From UBA1450 sp964452355 (lineage in GTDB: Bacteria > Patescibacteriota > Microgenomatia > UBA1406 > GWC2-37-13), in assembly GCA_964452355.1 (NCBI GenBank), contig CAYVKV010000008.1:1-64000 (forward strand): a stretch of DNA of 64,000 nucleotides, written 5' to 3'. Under the pieces are notes generated by a model. That model ran no database searches, was not told where the DNA came from, and saw only the letters and a program-made list of their open reading frames with translations. Every line of letters begins with the position of its first letter. Position 1 is the first letter of the stretch. The translations under genes and the position numbers were made by a program. Of this stretch, positions 25,543-34,364 are shown in pieces.

Positions 25543-26559
25543 CTATTTTGTCTGTTTGATATATGCTTGAATAAACGGATCGATATTACCATCTAAGACC
25601 TTTTCAACTTGATTGTCTTCATAGTCGGTTCGTAAATCTTTGATCATTTTATAAGGATGAAGAACATATGATCTAATTTGCTTGCCCCATGAGGCTTGCG
25701 TATCTTTTTTATATGTATCGATGTTGTTTTCCCGTCTTTTTTGGTCTATCTCCCATAGTTTTCCCCGAAGAAGCTGCAAAGCAATTTCTCTGTTTTGGAG
25801 TTGAGAGCGCTCTTTTTGGCAGGTGACACTGAGTCCGGATGGCTTATGAATAAGCCGTACGGCAGTTGATACTTTGTTTACATTTTGTCCCCCATGTCCG
25901 CCTGAACGAAAAAACTGCCATTCAATTTCTTCGTCTTTGATTTCGATGTCTCGATCTTTGATCACCGGAAGTACTTCGACCAAAGCAAATGATGTCTGGC
26001 GTAAACTATCTGCATTAAACGGTGACTGTCTGACGAGTCGATGCACCCCTGCCTCGGCTTTCATGAGACCATATGCATATGATCCATGCACGTTTATTAT
26101 GGTGCTTTTTATTCCGGCTTCCTCACCGGGAACAAGATCGACCTCTTCCCATTTCCAGCCCTTTTGTTCGAAGTATCGCGTGTACATTCGAAAAAGCATA
26201 CCGGTCCAGTCCATTGCTTCGGTTCCTCCTTGACCCGCATGAATCGAGAAAATCGTATCACCCTTATCATGAGGACCAGAGAGAAACAGTTGAATTTCAA
26301 GGACATCGATTATTTTTTTGGCCTCATCAAGATCTCCTTCATCCAGAAGTAACTCCATCATCTCAAGATCGTCAATTTCCTTTTTAATATCATTTATTCG
26401 CTTCATCACGTCTCCTGCCGCGTCGTGATCATTCCAAAAGTTTTGTTCATAGGTGCGCGCTTCAAGAGATTGAAGTTCGACTTTCTTTTCAGAAGGATTG
26501 AGTTTTGTTTGAATTTCTTTAAACTTTTGTTGGAGTTCCCGTTTTAGTTCGTCGTCCAT
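25543..26559 (-). CDS. prfB: Peptide chain release factor 2
   Basis: 338 residues from the ATG at 26559, which has the Shine-Dalgarno sequence AAGGAG 9 nt upstream; the ATG at 26568 abuts that site and is less likely. The recognition tripeptide is SPF (in VRQSPFNADS), so it reads UAA and UGA, and the catalytic loop is GGHGGQNVNK. The N-terminus is short and the frame is continuous, so the programmed +1 frameshift found in many prfB genes is absent here. Its presence shows UGA is a stop codon in this genome. Confidence 0.95.
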   Translation of the reverse strand: MDDELKRELQQKFKEIQTKLNPSEKKVELQSLEARTYEQNFWNDHDAAGDVMKRINDIKKEIDDLEMMELLLDEGDLDEAKKIIDVLEIQLFLSGPHDKGDTIFSIHAGQGGTEAMDWTGMLFRMYTRYFEQKGWKWEEVDLVPGEEAGIKSTIINVHGSYAYGLMKAEAGVHRLVRQSPFNADSLRQTSFALVEVLPVIKDRDIEIKDEEIEWQFFRSGGHGGQNVNKVSTAVRLIHKPSGLSVTCQKERSQLQNREIALQLLRGKLWEIDQKRRENNIDTYKKDTQASWGKQIRSYVLHPYKMIKDLRTDYEDNQVEKVLDGNIDPFIQAYIKQTK

Positions 26560-26568
26560 AAGATGCAT

Positions 26569-26574
26569 CTCCTT
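26569..26574 (-). promoter_or_regulatory. Shine-Dalgarno site of prfB
   Basis: AAGGAG on the minus strand lies 9 nt upstream of the ATG at 26559 and directly against the upstream ATG at 26568, so it selects the later start. Confidence 0.7.
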
Positions 26575-26655
26575 ATCTTAAGAATATTCTTTCAGGAGAT
26601 ATATTGATAGGATATCATATCAATATCATTTATGAGGGAGTTTGAAGGTATTTTT

Positions 26656-28143
26656 TTACTTGAAATCAGTTCCGACGATGATTACTATATCCGCAGCCTC
26701 TTTTTCATCAAGTATTTCAAATATTGCTTTGTCTTCTAATTCAGATGCGATATCTTTTGAGACAAGATCGCGAACATCTTCCTGATCTTTCTTAAACTGA
26801 ATGACGGTCGTTTCATAATCGAATGCAGCTGCATTTCCGGTCAATATATCTTCGTATCCTGCGTCTTTCAAGAAATCCTTTACCACTCCTGCTTTTCCAA
26901 CAATTCCGGATCCATTCAAAACCTTAACTTTGAGCTCCCCTCTAATGACCGGTGGTGTCGGAGTTGGCGTTGGCTCATTCGGCGTTGGGGTAGCTGGGAC
27001 TCTCGATGGTGTTGGTGTTGCAAAGCTTGGAAGGGAGATGGTTGGCATTTTAAATGAAAGCATATTGGTATTCATCTGTGCGAGTCCAAAGAGGATTCCA
27101 AACGTTGCCAAAAATGATAGGGTAAAAAGAAGAGCGACTTTTTTGGAAATATTGAGTGAAGGCAGAGAAAAAGTTGATTTTGCAGTGCTTGATTTTGAAG
27201 ATTTTTTTGATTGCTGGAACATGACAAACTGCTTTTCTTCGGCGGAAAAAATGAATGCGCCGATGAGCATATCGTGTGTCAAAACAGGAAGTTCTTCACT
27301 ATTTTGTCCTTTGAGCATTTTGAGATAGTCAGCATAAAAATGAGGGATGATTCGCTTTATTGGATTTGTCCATACACCTACATTTTTAGTAAAAGTATCT
27401 TGTCGTATTGCATCGGACTGTGCCCCGGATAGAATCAGACGGTTGAGCTTTATTGATTGAGAATCGTATTTTGTTGCTTGTTTTTGAAGTAAATCCTCAA
27501 TCTTTTTGGTTTTTGTAACCTCTGCAGTCCATCGATCTTTTTCGAGAAGTCCGTATGAATCATAAACATATCCGGAGAGCTTATCTTGATCATATGAAAC
27601 GTACCAAATATTTTCTTTTTTATTGACGCGAAGGGTTTTTTCAAAGAGCTTAAAATAGGTGAGTGGCTCAGGAATGATGCTTTTCAGATTAAAATCAAGA
27701 AGCTCGAGCGGTTTTTGATATGCAAGGAGCGCCTCTTTCTTTATTGCATAAAATAAAATTTTCTTCTTCCCTTCGCTTTCTCGGATCAAATAATCAAAAT
27801 GACTATTGTCCATATCAGAGTTGAGATGGGCTCGGGCCTTTTCTCGAAGATAGGTCTCAAGGACTGCATCTGCAACATCAATGGGCATATCTTCTCGGAA
27901 AAACAAAAATGCTTCTTGGGGAAGAATGAGTGTGACGTCCTTTTCTTTAATTGGTTGTTCTTTAAATCCAGAAAGAGCCTCTTTAAGACCTGAGGCAATA
28001 ACATCAGGATTTACCGGCAAACCGTCTTTAAGAAGCTCAACTTGGAGATTTTTCTTGTGAAATGATGACTCATACTGCCCAAGCAAACTTTTTTTGAGAA
28101 GCATTAGTTTGATCTGAGTCGTGTCGAGGTATACGTATAGCAT
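26656..28143 (-). CDS. PilM-like protein with TM, Pro/Thr linker and LytR_C domain
   Basis: 495 residues from the ATG at 28143, which fits both a leaderless -10 box and the start of the fold. Residues 1-300 look like the actin-like fold of PilM or related ATPases, with a Y-L-D-T-T-Q-I-K-L strand, but the phosphate-binding glycine motifs are weak, so ATP binding is doubtful. One membrane helix (about 335-355), a PTPSRVPATPTP linker and a LytR_C-type domain (about 405-495, with LKVKVLNGSGIVGKAG and IVIIVG) follow. The inside PilM-like part is thereby tied to an outer LytR_C part. It is encoded divergently to dnaG. A role in pilus or envelope assembly is inference. Confidence 0.7.
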   Translation of the reverse strand: MLYVYLDTTQIKLMLLKKSLLGQYESSFHKKNLQVELLKDGLPVNPDVIASGLKEALSGFKEQPIKEKDVTLILPQEAFLFFREDMPIDVADAVLETYLREKARAHLNSDMDNSHFDYLIRESEGKKKILFYAIKKEALLAYQKPLELLDFNLKSIIPEPLTYFKLFEKTLRVNKKENIWYVSYDQDKLSGYVYDSYGLLEKDRWTAEVTKTKKIEDLLQKQATKYDSQSIKLNRLILSGAQSDAIRQDTFTKNVGVWTNPIKRIIPHFYADYLKMLKGQNSEELPVLTHDMLIGAFIFSAEEKQFVMFQQSKKSSKSSTAKSTFSLPSLNISKKVALLFTLSFLATFGILFGLAQMNTNMLSFKMPTISLPSFATPTPSRVPATPTPNEPTPTPTPPVIRGELKVKVLNGSGIVGKAGVVKDFLKDAGYEDILTGNAAAFDYETTVIQFKKDQEDVRDLVSKDIASELEDKAIFEILDEKEAADIVIIVGTDFK

Positions 28144-28150
28144 TAAAATT

Positions 28151-28180
28151 ATTATAATGGCAGAAAGATTGAGAAAGCAA
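28151..28180 (-). promoter_or_regulatory. Promoter of the PilM-like gene (leaderless)
   Basis: Minus strand: TTGCTT (28175-28180), 18-bp spacer, TATAAT (28151-28156), then only 7 nt to the ATG at 28143. Confidence 0.65.
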
Positions 28181-28253
28181 GTGATAGTTCGGTTATAATA
28201 TGAATTGACAGACCAATCTTCATCATCATAATTAAGCAATGTCAGGTATCGAA

Positions 28254-28259
28254 TAGAAT
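28254..28259 (+). promoter_or_regulatory. -10 box of dnaG (leaderless type)
   Basis: TAGAAT ends 6 nt before the dnaG ATG at 28266; no Shine-Dalgarno sequence lies between. Confidence 0.45.
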
Positions 28260-28265
28260 AATAAA

Positions 28266-30023
28266 ATGAACGACCAAACAGAAGAAATAAAAGAAAAAAT
28301 TGATATCGTAGAATATGTTGGGCAGTTTGTAAAGCTTACGAAAGCAGGGAGAAACTTCAAAGGATTGTGCCCGTTCCATCAAGAAAAAACCCCTTCATTT
28401 GTCGTCTCTTCTGATCGCCAGATATGGCATTGTTTTGGTACCTGTGGTGTGGGCGGCGATGTAATCAGTTTCTTGATGAAATGGGAAAATCTTACGTTTT
28501 ACGAAGCCTTGAAGGAACTTGCTGAAAAAACCGGCGTCAAGCTTGAAAGTGGTAATTTTGATGATACAAAATGGGATCAGAAGGAAAAATTGTACGCGAT
28601 AAATCGCGCAACTTTAAAATATTATCAGTATCTTTTAGCAAAAACATCGTACGGATCTGCTGCTTACAAATATCTCAAAGATCGCAAATTGAATGATAAA
28701 ATCATCAGCACTTTTGAGCTTGGATATGCGCCATCATCGTGGGATTCTTTATTGAAGTATCTTCAAAAAAAATCATTTAGTATGCAAGATATAGAAGCAT
28801 CAGGACTAATTATTATGAAAAATGAAACCCACGGATATGATCGATTCCGAAATCGAATCATGTTTCCGCTTCGCGATGCAAGAGAAAATGTGGTTGGATT
28901 TTCGGGAAGACTTCTGAAAGACGATACGCGATCGGCAAAGTATGTGAATACTCCTGAAACTGACGTGTATCACAAACGCGATCATCTTTTTGGCATCAAT
29001 AAAACGAAGGAATCGATTCGTAAACAAGACAATGCTATTGTTGTCGAAGGTGAGTTTGATTTGATCACCCCATATCAATATGGGGTAGAAAATATTGTTG
29101 CAATAAAGGGGGCGGCTCTAACGGAAGGCCAACTCAATGTTATTAAGAGATACACAAAGAGATTGACTCTCGCACTTGATACCGATGCTGCAGGTGTTGA
29201 AGCGATGAAGAGGGGAATCGTTCTTGCAGAAAAAATGGATTTCGAGATTCATATTGTAGAGTTTTCAAAAGGAAAGGACCCTGATGAAGCGATTCGAGCC
29301 GATAAGGTACAGTTTCTTAAGGATGTGAAAAAAGCCCGTCCCATATATGATTTTCTCATTGATGCAGCAAAAAAGAAATATCCAGAAGACACCTCCTTTC
29401 ATAAAAAACAGATTGGAAATGAAGTTGCTCCATTTATCAGAATGATATCAAATCCTATTGTTCGATCACATTACGTTCGTTCTTTGGCGGGGATTTTAGA
29501 TGTCCAGGAAGAAAGTGTCGAACGTCTGCTTCGGAAGCAAGAGTTTCACGCAAAAACCAATTATACTTCGAAAAAAAAAGAAGTATCTTTGATCTCACGA
29601 TCAGAATTGGTACAAAAATATCTGTTGAGTTTTTTACTGCAACACAAGAAATTAGCCGATATATTCAGTTCGGAGAATATGGTATTGGAAAAAGAATTTT
29701 TCAAAATTCCATCATATGTCTCAATCTTTGAGCAGTTGAAGGAGTATATTTCAGGTATCAAAGAAGAATTCGATTACACGAAGTTTGTTGGGTTATTGCC
29801 TGCTCAGACGCAATCTGTTGCAGATGAATTGTTTTTGTTTGCAAGCGATTTACCTGACATGGATGACCGAAGTTTTTATAAGCTTGGATTTGAACTCGCT
29901 ATTGATGAGTTGAAGAAATGCATGCAAACGTTACTGAAAGATTCAGACACTTCAGATGATACAAAACTGAGCGCGCTTTCAGAAAAGTTAAAACGCATGG
30001 AAAAAACGTACCGATCGTTGTAG
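28266..30023 (+). CDS. dnaG: DNA primase
   Basis: 585 residues. The zinc-binding domain is present (LCPFHQEKTPSF ... WHCFGTCGVGGDVISF), followed by the RNA polymerase domain with RFRNRIMFPLRDARENVVGFSGR, and the TOPRIM motifs VVEGEFDLI and ALDTDAAGVEA. The C-terminal part (about 440-585) is the helicase-interaction region, which diverges from known sequences. It makes RNA primers for DNA replication. rpoD follows after 46 bp, the classic macromolecular-synthesis pairing, although rpsU is not present. The gene starts next to a TAGAAT box. Confidence 0.97.
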   Translation: MNDQTEEIKEKIDIVEYVGQFVKLTKAGRNFKGLCPFHQEKTPSFVVSSDRQIWHCFGTCGVGGDVISFLMKWENLTFYEALKELAEKTGVKLESGNFDDTKWDQKEKLYAINRATLKYYQYLLAKTSYGSAAYKYLKDRKLNDKIISTFELGYAPSSWDSLLKYLQKKSFSMQDIEASGLIIMKNETHGYDRFRNRIMFPLRDARENVVGFSGRLLKDDTRSAKYVNTPETDVYHKRDHLFGINKTKESIRKQDNAIVVEGEFDLITPYQYGVENIVAIKGAALTEGQLNVIKRYTKRLTLALDTDAAGVEAMKRGIVLAEKMDFEIHIVEFSKGKDPDEAIRADKVQFLKDVKKARPIYDFLIDAAKKKYPEDTSFHKKQIGNEVAPFIRMISNPIVRSHYVRSLAGILDVQEESVERLLRKQEFHAKTNYTSKKKEVSLISRSELVQKYLLSFLLQHKKLADIFSSENMVLEKEFFKIPSYVSIFEQLKEYISGIKEEFDYTKFVGLLPAQTQSVADELFLFASDLPDMDDRSFYKLGFELAIDELKKCMQTLLKDSDTSDDTKLSALSEKLKRMEKTYRSL

Positions 30024-30056
30024 AATGTATGCTCATTAACTGCCAAATTAGTCTGG

Positions 30057-30062
30057 TATCAT
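30057..30062 (+). promoter_or_regulatory. -10 box of rpoD (extended, leaderless type)
   Basis: TGG-TATCAT ends 7 nt before the rpoD ATG at 30070. The TG one base upstream makes it an extended -10 element. Confidence 0.5.
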
Positions 30063-30069
30063 ATACCTT

Positions 30070-31158
30070 ATGATCAATCGAATGCCGAAAAGTTTAAAAG
30101 ACCTTCTCAAGCAAGGAGAAGATGATGGATTTTTGGTCCAGGAAGATATCCTCATGGTGTTTCCTGAACCCGAGGAAAAAGTGGCTCAAATTGATGAATT
30201 TTTTGACACTGCCTTTCGAAAAGGAATTGATATTTTTGAAACGACTTCAACTCGCGAAGAGGAAGAGGCGAATAAATCTGCGGAAGAAATTGAAAAAGAG
30301 CTTGAAAAACTGATCGGCGGAAAGCACGGAGAATCACTTGATCCAATAAAAAAATATTTGAAAGAGATAGGCCGAACACCGCTTCTCACGTTTGAAGAAG
30401 AAATTGATCTTGCAAAGCGAGCTGAAAAAGGAGATCTTACTGCAAAAGAACGATTAATAAAATCAAATCTACGACTGGTTGTTTCTATCGCAAAAAAATA
30501 TCTTGGACGAAGACTTTCATTTCTTGATCTTATTCAAGAAGGGAATAAGGGGCTGATTCGAGGGGTGGAAAAATATGATTGGCGACGCGGATATAAATTT
30601 TCAACCTATGCCACGTGGTGGATCAGGCAAGCGATCACACGCGCAATTGCCGATCAATCTCGTACGATCAGAATTCCGGTACACATGGTTGATCAGATCA
30701 ATCGATTTTACAAAACACAACGACGTCTTATGCAAAAGCATGGCAAAGATCCGGATATAAAAGAGATTGCAAAAGAGATGGAAATTTCGGTTGAAGATGC
30801 AGAAAATCTCATGAAGATTTCCCAACAGCCGAAGTCCCTTTCCACTCCAGTAGGAGACGACAAAGAAGCAACGCTTGAACAGTTTATTGCCGATCGGTCA
30901 AAGCCCAGTTTGTACGATGCCGTTTCATCCGAGCTTCTGAAAGATGCACTTCAAGAGGTTCTTGAAACCCTTTCGCCTCGAGAGAAAAAAGTTCTTATTA
31001 TGCGCTTTGGACTAGAAGATGGAAAGCCAAAAACGCTCGAAGAAGTTGGAAAAGAATTTAAAGTCACTCGAGAAAGAATTCGACAAATCGAAGCCAAGGC
31101 TATTCGAAAATTAAAACATCCCACTCGAGCCCGTAAACTTCGAGACTTTCTTGACTAA
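30070..31158 (+). CDS. rpoD: Primary sigma factor RpoD
   Basis: 362 residues. The acidic N-terminus (1-90) leads to region 1.2 (about 96-130), region 2 (IKSNLRLVVSIAKKYLGR, DLIQEGNKGLIRGVEKY and FSTYATWWIRQAI), region 3 (about 215-280) and region 4 (SPREKKVLIMRFGLEDG and EVGKEFKVTRERIRQIEAKA). Residues of region 2.4 that read the -10 box are conserved, fitting the TATAAT-like boxes found in this window. It lacks the long region 1.1 and the insert of E. coli sigma70. Located downstream of dnaG. Confidence 0.97.
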   Translation: MINRMPKSLKDLLKQGEDDGFLVQEDILMVFPEPEEKVAQIDEFFDTAFRKGIDIFETTSTREEEEANKSAEEIEKELEKLIGGKHGESLDPIKKYLKEIGRTPLLTFEEEIDLAKRAEKGDLTAKERLIKSNLRLVVSIAKKYLGRRLSFLDLIQEGNKGLIRGVEKYDWRRGYKFSTYATWWIRQAITRAIADQSRTIRIPVHMVDQINRFYKTQRRLMQKHGKDPDIKEIAKEMEISVEDAENLMKISQQPKSLSTPVGDDKEATLEQFIADRSKPSLYDAVSSELLKDALQEVLETLSPREKKVLIMRFGLEDGKPKTLEEVGKEFKVTRERIRQIEAKAIRKLKHPTRARKLRDFLD

Positions 31159-31212
31159 TGAGAGTTCTCCTACTTCTTCTTGCAACTAAAGACCCGAAGG
31201 TGTACAGTAAAT

Positions 31213-31878
31213 ATGATGAAAAAGCAGATATCGTCAATTCAAAAAGTGCTCAATACGTGGGCTATAGTCATGATTTTGTGGGCGATGTATCGCATATACT
31301 TCAAAACAAATTTACCGGTATGGTTTGATGAGTTTTTTGCTAAACCGATCATTTACCTAACCCCCGTTTATTACTTCATTACAACATACGAAAAGGCGGA
31401 TTTTTTGAAAAGCATTGATCTAAAAACGACAAAGATGAAGCAGCATATGCTTCTGGGCTTGAGTATAGGAATTGTTTTTTTCTTCACAGGGTTTATTGTT
31501 CAGTATTTCAAAAATGGTGATATAAACTTTATTTCAAAAACATCAATACTTCAGATTCTTTACTATATTATCATTGCATTTGCATCAAGCTTTTCTGAGG
31601 AAATTTTATCTCGTGGATTTATTTTGAAAAGGCTGTATGAAGATTCAAAAAGTATGATTGGGTCGGTATTTTTTGCAAGCTTCCTATTTTTCTTTCTCCA
31701 TATTCCCATTCTATTTAGTAGTTCTGACTTATATGGAGCCGTACTTCTCCAAGTCATGGCAACAGATATTCTATTGAGTTTTGCTGTATCATTCTTGTAT
31801 CTACAGAGAAGAAGCGTCATAGTCCCGATATTTATTCATGCGTTTTACAATCTGAGTTTGTATCTTCTTATTTTGTAG
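31213..31878 (+). CDS. CPBP-family intramembrane protease
   Basis: 221 residues from the ATG at 31213; a TTG at 31180 gives a longer but unlikely form. About seven membrane helices. The family signature is present: SEEILSRGFIL (Glu-Glu-x3-Arg), the FFFLHIP helix with the second His, and HAFYNLSLY with the third motif. CPBP proteins are Abi/CAAX-type metalloproteases that cut membrane peptides. It lies 54 bp downstream of rpoD. It ends in an 11-bp convergent overlap with the glycosyltransferase on the minus strand. Confidence 0.88.
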   Translation: MMKKQISSIQKVLNTWAIVMILWAMYRIYFKTNLPVWFDEFFAKPIIYLTPVYYFITTYEKADFLKSIDLKTTKMKQHMLLGLSIGIVFFFTGFIVQYFKNGDINFISKTSILQILYYIIIAFASSFSEEILSRGFILKRLYEDSKSMIGSVFFASFLFFFLHIPILFSSSDLYGAVLLQVMATDILLSFAVSFLYLQRRSVIVPIFIHAFYNLSLYLLIL

Positions 31879-33496
31879 ATTTTGGATAAATCCAAAAAAC
31901 ATCCTTCTCAGTTACCGTCACGCGATCCACGTCATCTAATTGAACACCGGTATTATTGAAATCTTCAGGCAATCCGATATAAAGAGTTTTTTGTCGATTT
32001 GCTGTGGGTGCTGAAAAGGAGAATATGAATTTATCAAACTGTTCAACTTCCCCAAATCCGTACTCGCCAAGCTCAGAAAGATTGGCTTGCGTTTGATATT
32101 TTTTAGGAGGGAACTGGAGATAATAGAGCATAAAAATGTATGGTTGACCAAGTTTTTTCGAGACAATAATACGGTCATAATCATGGTAGTTTTTTTGTAC
32201 TATTTCTGACATTTCTTTGTATCCACACTGCCATGCAGTTGTTGCATCAGAATGTTTGGTGTAATGATTGAAATAATAATCCCAAGAAAAGAATGTAAAG
32301 TACAAAAGTGAGCCCATGAGCAAAAGGAAATAGATATATCGATATGTTGTTTTTATCGATTGAGTACTTTGATACAACCCATATGCTGAAAGAATAAGGA
32401 TCGGAATAATTATCAGATAAGATCGGGTGAGCGACTGTGTTTGCCAAGAAAGCGTCGCGGTAAGGGGTGCCGTCAGAAGGAGAGAGATGATGAGAAATCG
32501 ATACTTTTCTTGTCTTTTAAACAAAAAATACATTCCAATAAATACAAACAAATACTCAATTGGGGTGATCGGTGAGATTCCTTTTTCTCCAAATCTGATA
32601 TTTGCATCCCCTTCAATAACGAGAAATTCAGGGGAAAAATATGAGAGATATTGATTGGTGATCACACTGATTGATTGAGTCAATTTATTATGCAAGATAC
32701 GAACATCGTGTTCTTTTCGAAGCTCTTCAATCCGAAGAGTAAAACCCTGATCACTCGTAAAGAGAAGGTTTCCCACACGAGTTGATGGATGTATTAATTC
32801 GGTTACAAAAAATATCATAATTGGTATGAGAGCAATAAGGGAGTATATAGCTATTTTTTTGAAAGATGACTTTTGCCGTATACCAAGAACTATGATCCAA
32901 CCAAGCACAAAAACCCCAAGAAATTTCCCAATGTGATAGGTAAAAAGACCGACGCCGGTAAGTGTTGCAAGAGCTACCATTATTTTCATGTTGAACTGAT
33001 CATGAAGTTTGACCAGGAGAATGAGTATGCCGATGGTGACTGCAAGCATAATGGTGTCTTCATGGATGTGTCGAGCAAGTATTTGAATCCAGGGAGAGAT
33101 ACTTGCAAGAAAAGCTGCTATAAGGGCAATTGTTGCATTTCCAAATAATTTCTTGCTCAGGATATAAAACAGTAGAGGTGCCAAAATCCCAAGGAGAATA
33201 AATGGCAGACGAACGGCAATATCATTTAATCCAAATAGGCTCACAAACGGTACAATCGAGTAAATCGTCATTGGCAGTTTATTCTCTCCAAATGCGAGAA
33301 ATCGGCTAGGAAGAAATGATCCATATTCATCTTGCGCGGTTTCAGAGATGGAAAATGCATTGTATGCAAAGGATGCCTCATCAGAATTAATACAGGGAAA
33401 GCCAATCTGTCGCAGATGCAAGAAAGCAGAGATGAGTACAAACACTGCAACGATCACGAGCTCTTTGTTAATGAGTATGTTTTTCAAGTATTTCAT
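31868..33496 (-). CDS. GT39-type (PMT_2) membrane glycosyltransferase
   Basis: 542 residues with about 11 membrane helices. The first outer loop carries the acidic motif CINSDEASFAYNAF (Asp39, Glu40), which in ArnT/PMT enzymes binds the polyprenyl-phosphate sugar and acceptor, and the next helix ends in SPWIQILARHIHEDT. A C-terminal outer domain (about 420-542) follows. It probably moves a sugar from a lipid donor to a surface protein or glycan. It is the last of a four-gene operon starting at 36203; its start overlaps the GT2 gene by 29 bp. Confidence 0.82.
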   Translation of the reverse strand: MKYLKNILINKELVIVAVFVLISAFLHLRQIGFPCINSDEASFAYNAFSISETAQDEYGSFLPSRFLAFGENKLPMTIYSIVPFVSLFGLNDIAVRLPFILLGILAPLLFYILSKKLFGNATIALIAAFLASISPWIQILARHIHEDTIMLAVTIGILILLVKLHDQFNMKIMVALATLTGVGLFTYHIGKFLGVFVLGWIIVLGIRQKSSFKKIAIYSLIALIPIMIFFVTELIHPSTRVGNLLFTSDQGFTLRIEELRKEHDVRILHNKLTQSISVITNQYLSYFSPEFLVIEGDANIRFGEKGISPITPIEYLFVFIGMYFLFKRQEKYRFLIISLLLTAPLTATLSWQTQSLTRSYLIIIPILILSAYGLYQSTQSIKTTYRYIYFLLLMGSLLYFTFFSWDYYFNHYTKHSDATTAWQCGYKEMSEIVQKNYHDYDRIIVSKKLGQPYIFMLYYLQFPPKKYQTQANLSELGEYGFGEVEQFDKFIFSFSAPTANRQKTLYIGLPEDFNNTGVQLDDVDRVTVTEKDVFWIYPKSTK

Positions 33497-34364
33497 GGTC
33501 AGAACGGTTATGAGAAATTGAAAATCGCTTAATGAATATCTGAGGGAATAAGAGCAATGCTTGGAAAAATCCCTTTAAAAAAGTACTATCGCCTTTCATC
33601 ATTGATTGTACAAGAAGTTTCAAAAGATAATATTTATGTTGAACAATATATGACAGTGAAGATATATTTTTCCAGATACAAATAAGTTGATTGCGATAGG
33701 AAATTGAAGTGATCTTCTTTTTTGAGAATTGTGATCCAATTGTGGTTTCATGATGATGGATCACTTTGATATCTGGATCAAATATCACATCAAATCCTTG
33801 TTTTTTTGCCCGATATGATAGGTCGATATCTTCCCAGTAAAACGGAGAGTACAGCTCATCCATGCCTCCGAGCTGTTTCATTTTTTTTGCGTCAAAGATT
33901 GCAGATCCTCCTTCAGCCCAACCGGTTGGACCCATTTTCAGATCATCTGCCCGATCATGTTGTATAAATCCATTCTTCCAAAAGAGCATATTCTTTCCAA
34001 CCATTTGACCATTTTTTTCAATCTGTGCAAAAGAAACCGCAAAAAGATTGGAATCGCTTTTAAATGCATCTAAGGCTTTCTGAAATGAATCGTCTTGGAG
34101 AAGAACATCATCATTGAGAAGAAAAATAAAATCGCTTTTTGAAGCATGTATCCCCGTATTTACCGCACCAGCAAATCCTTTATTTTTCTGATGATGAATT
34201 ATTCGAACATTAAACTCACTCAATCGATCGGTAATAGAAATATCCGGGTTGTCATTTACGACGATTATTTCGCAACCCTTGAGAAATGGTAAATTATGTT
34301 TGAGATTTGCAGGAAATTGATGATTGTTATATGTTGGGATTATGACGGAAATGAGTGTCTTCAT
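33468..34364 (-). CDS. GT2 glycosyltransferase (WbbL/rhamnosyltransferase-like)
   Basis: 298 residues, soluble with a membrane-associated C-terminus. The GT-A fold shows SVIIPTYNN at the N-terminus, EIIVVNDN, the metal-binding LLNDDVLL (N-D-D in place of DxD) and YWEDIDLSYRAKKQG with the catalytic Glu-Asp. It probably adds a sugar such as rhamnose to a lipid-linked chain in the cytosol. It overlaps the GT4 gene by 4 bp. Confidence 0.88.
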   Translation of the reverse strand: MKTLISVIIPTYNNHQFPANLKHNLPFLKGCEIIVVNDNPDISITDRLSEFNVRIIHHQKNKGFAGAVNTGIHASKSDFIFLLNDDVLLQDDSFQKALDAFKSDSNLFAVSFAQIEKNGQMVGKNMLFWKNGFIQHDRADDLKMGPTGWAEGGSAIFDAKKMKQLGGMDELYSPFYWEDIDLSYRAKKQGFDVIFDPDIKVIHHHETTIGSQFSKKKITSISYRNQLICIWKNISSLSYIVQHKYYLLKLLVQSMMKGDSTFLKGFFQALLLFPQIFIKRFSISHNRSDHEILEKHTH

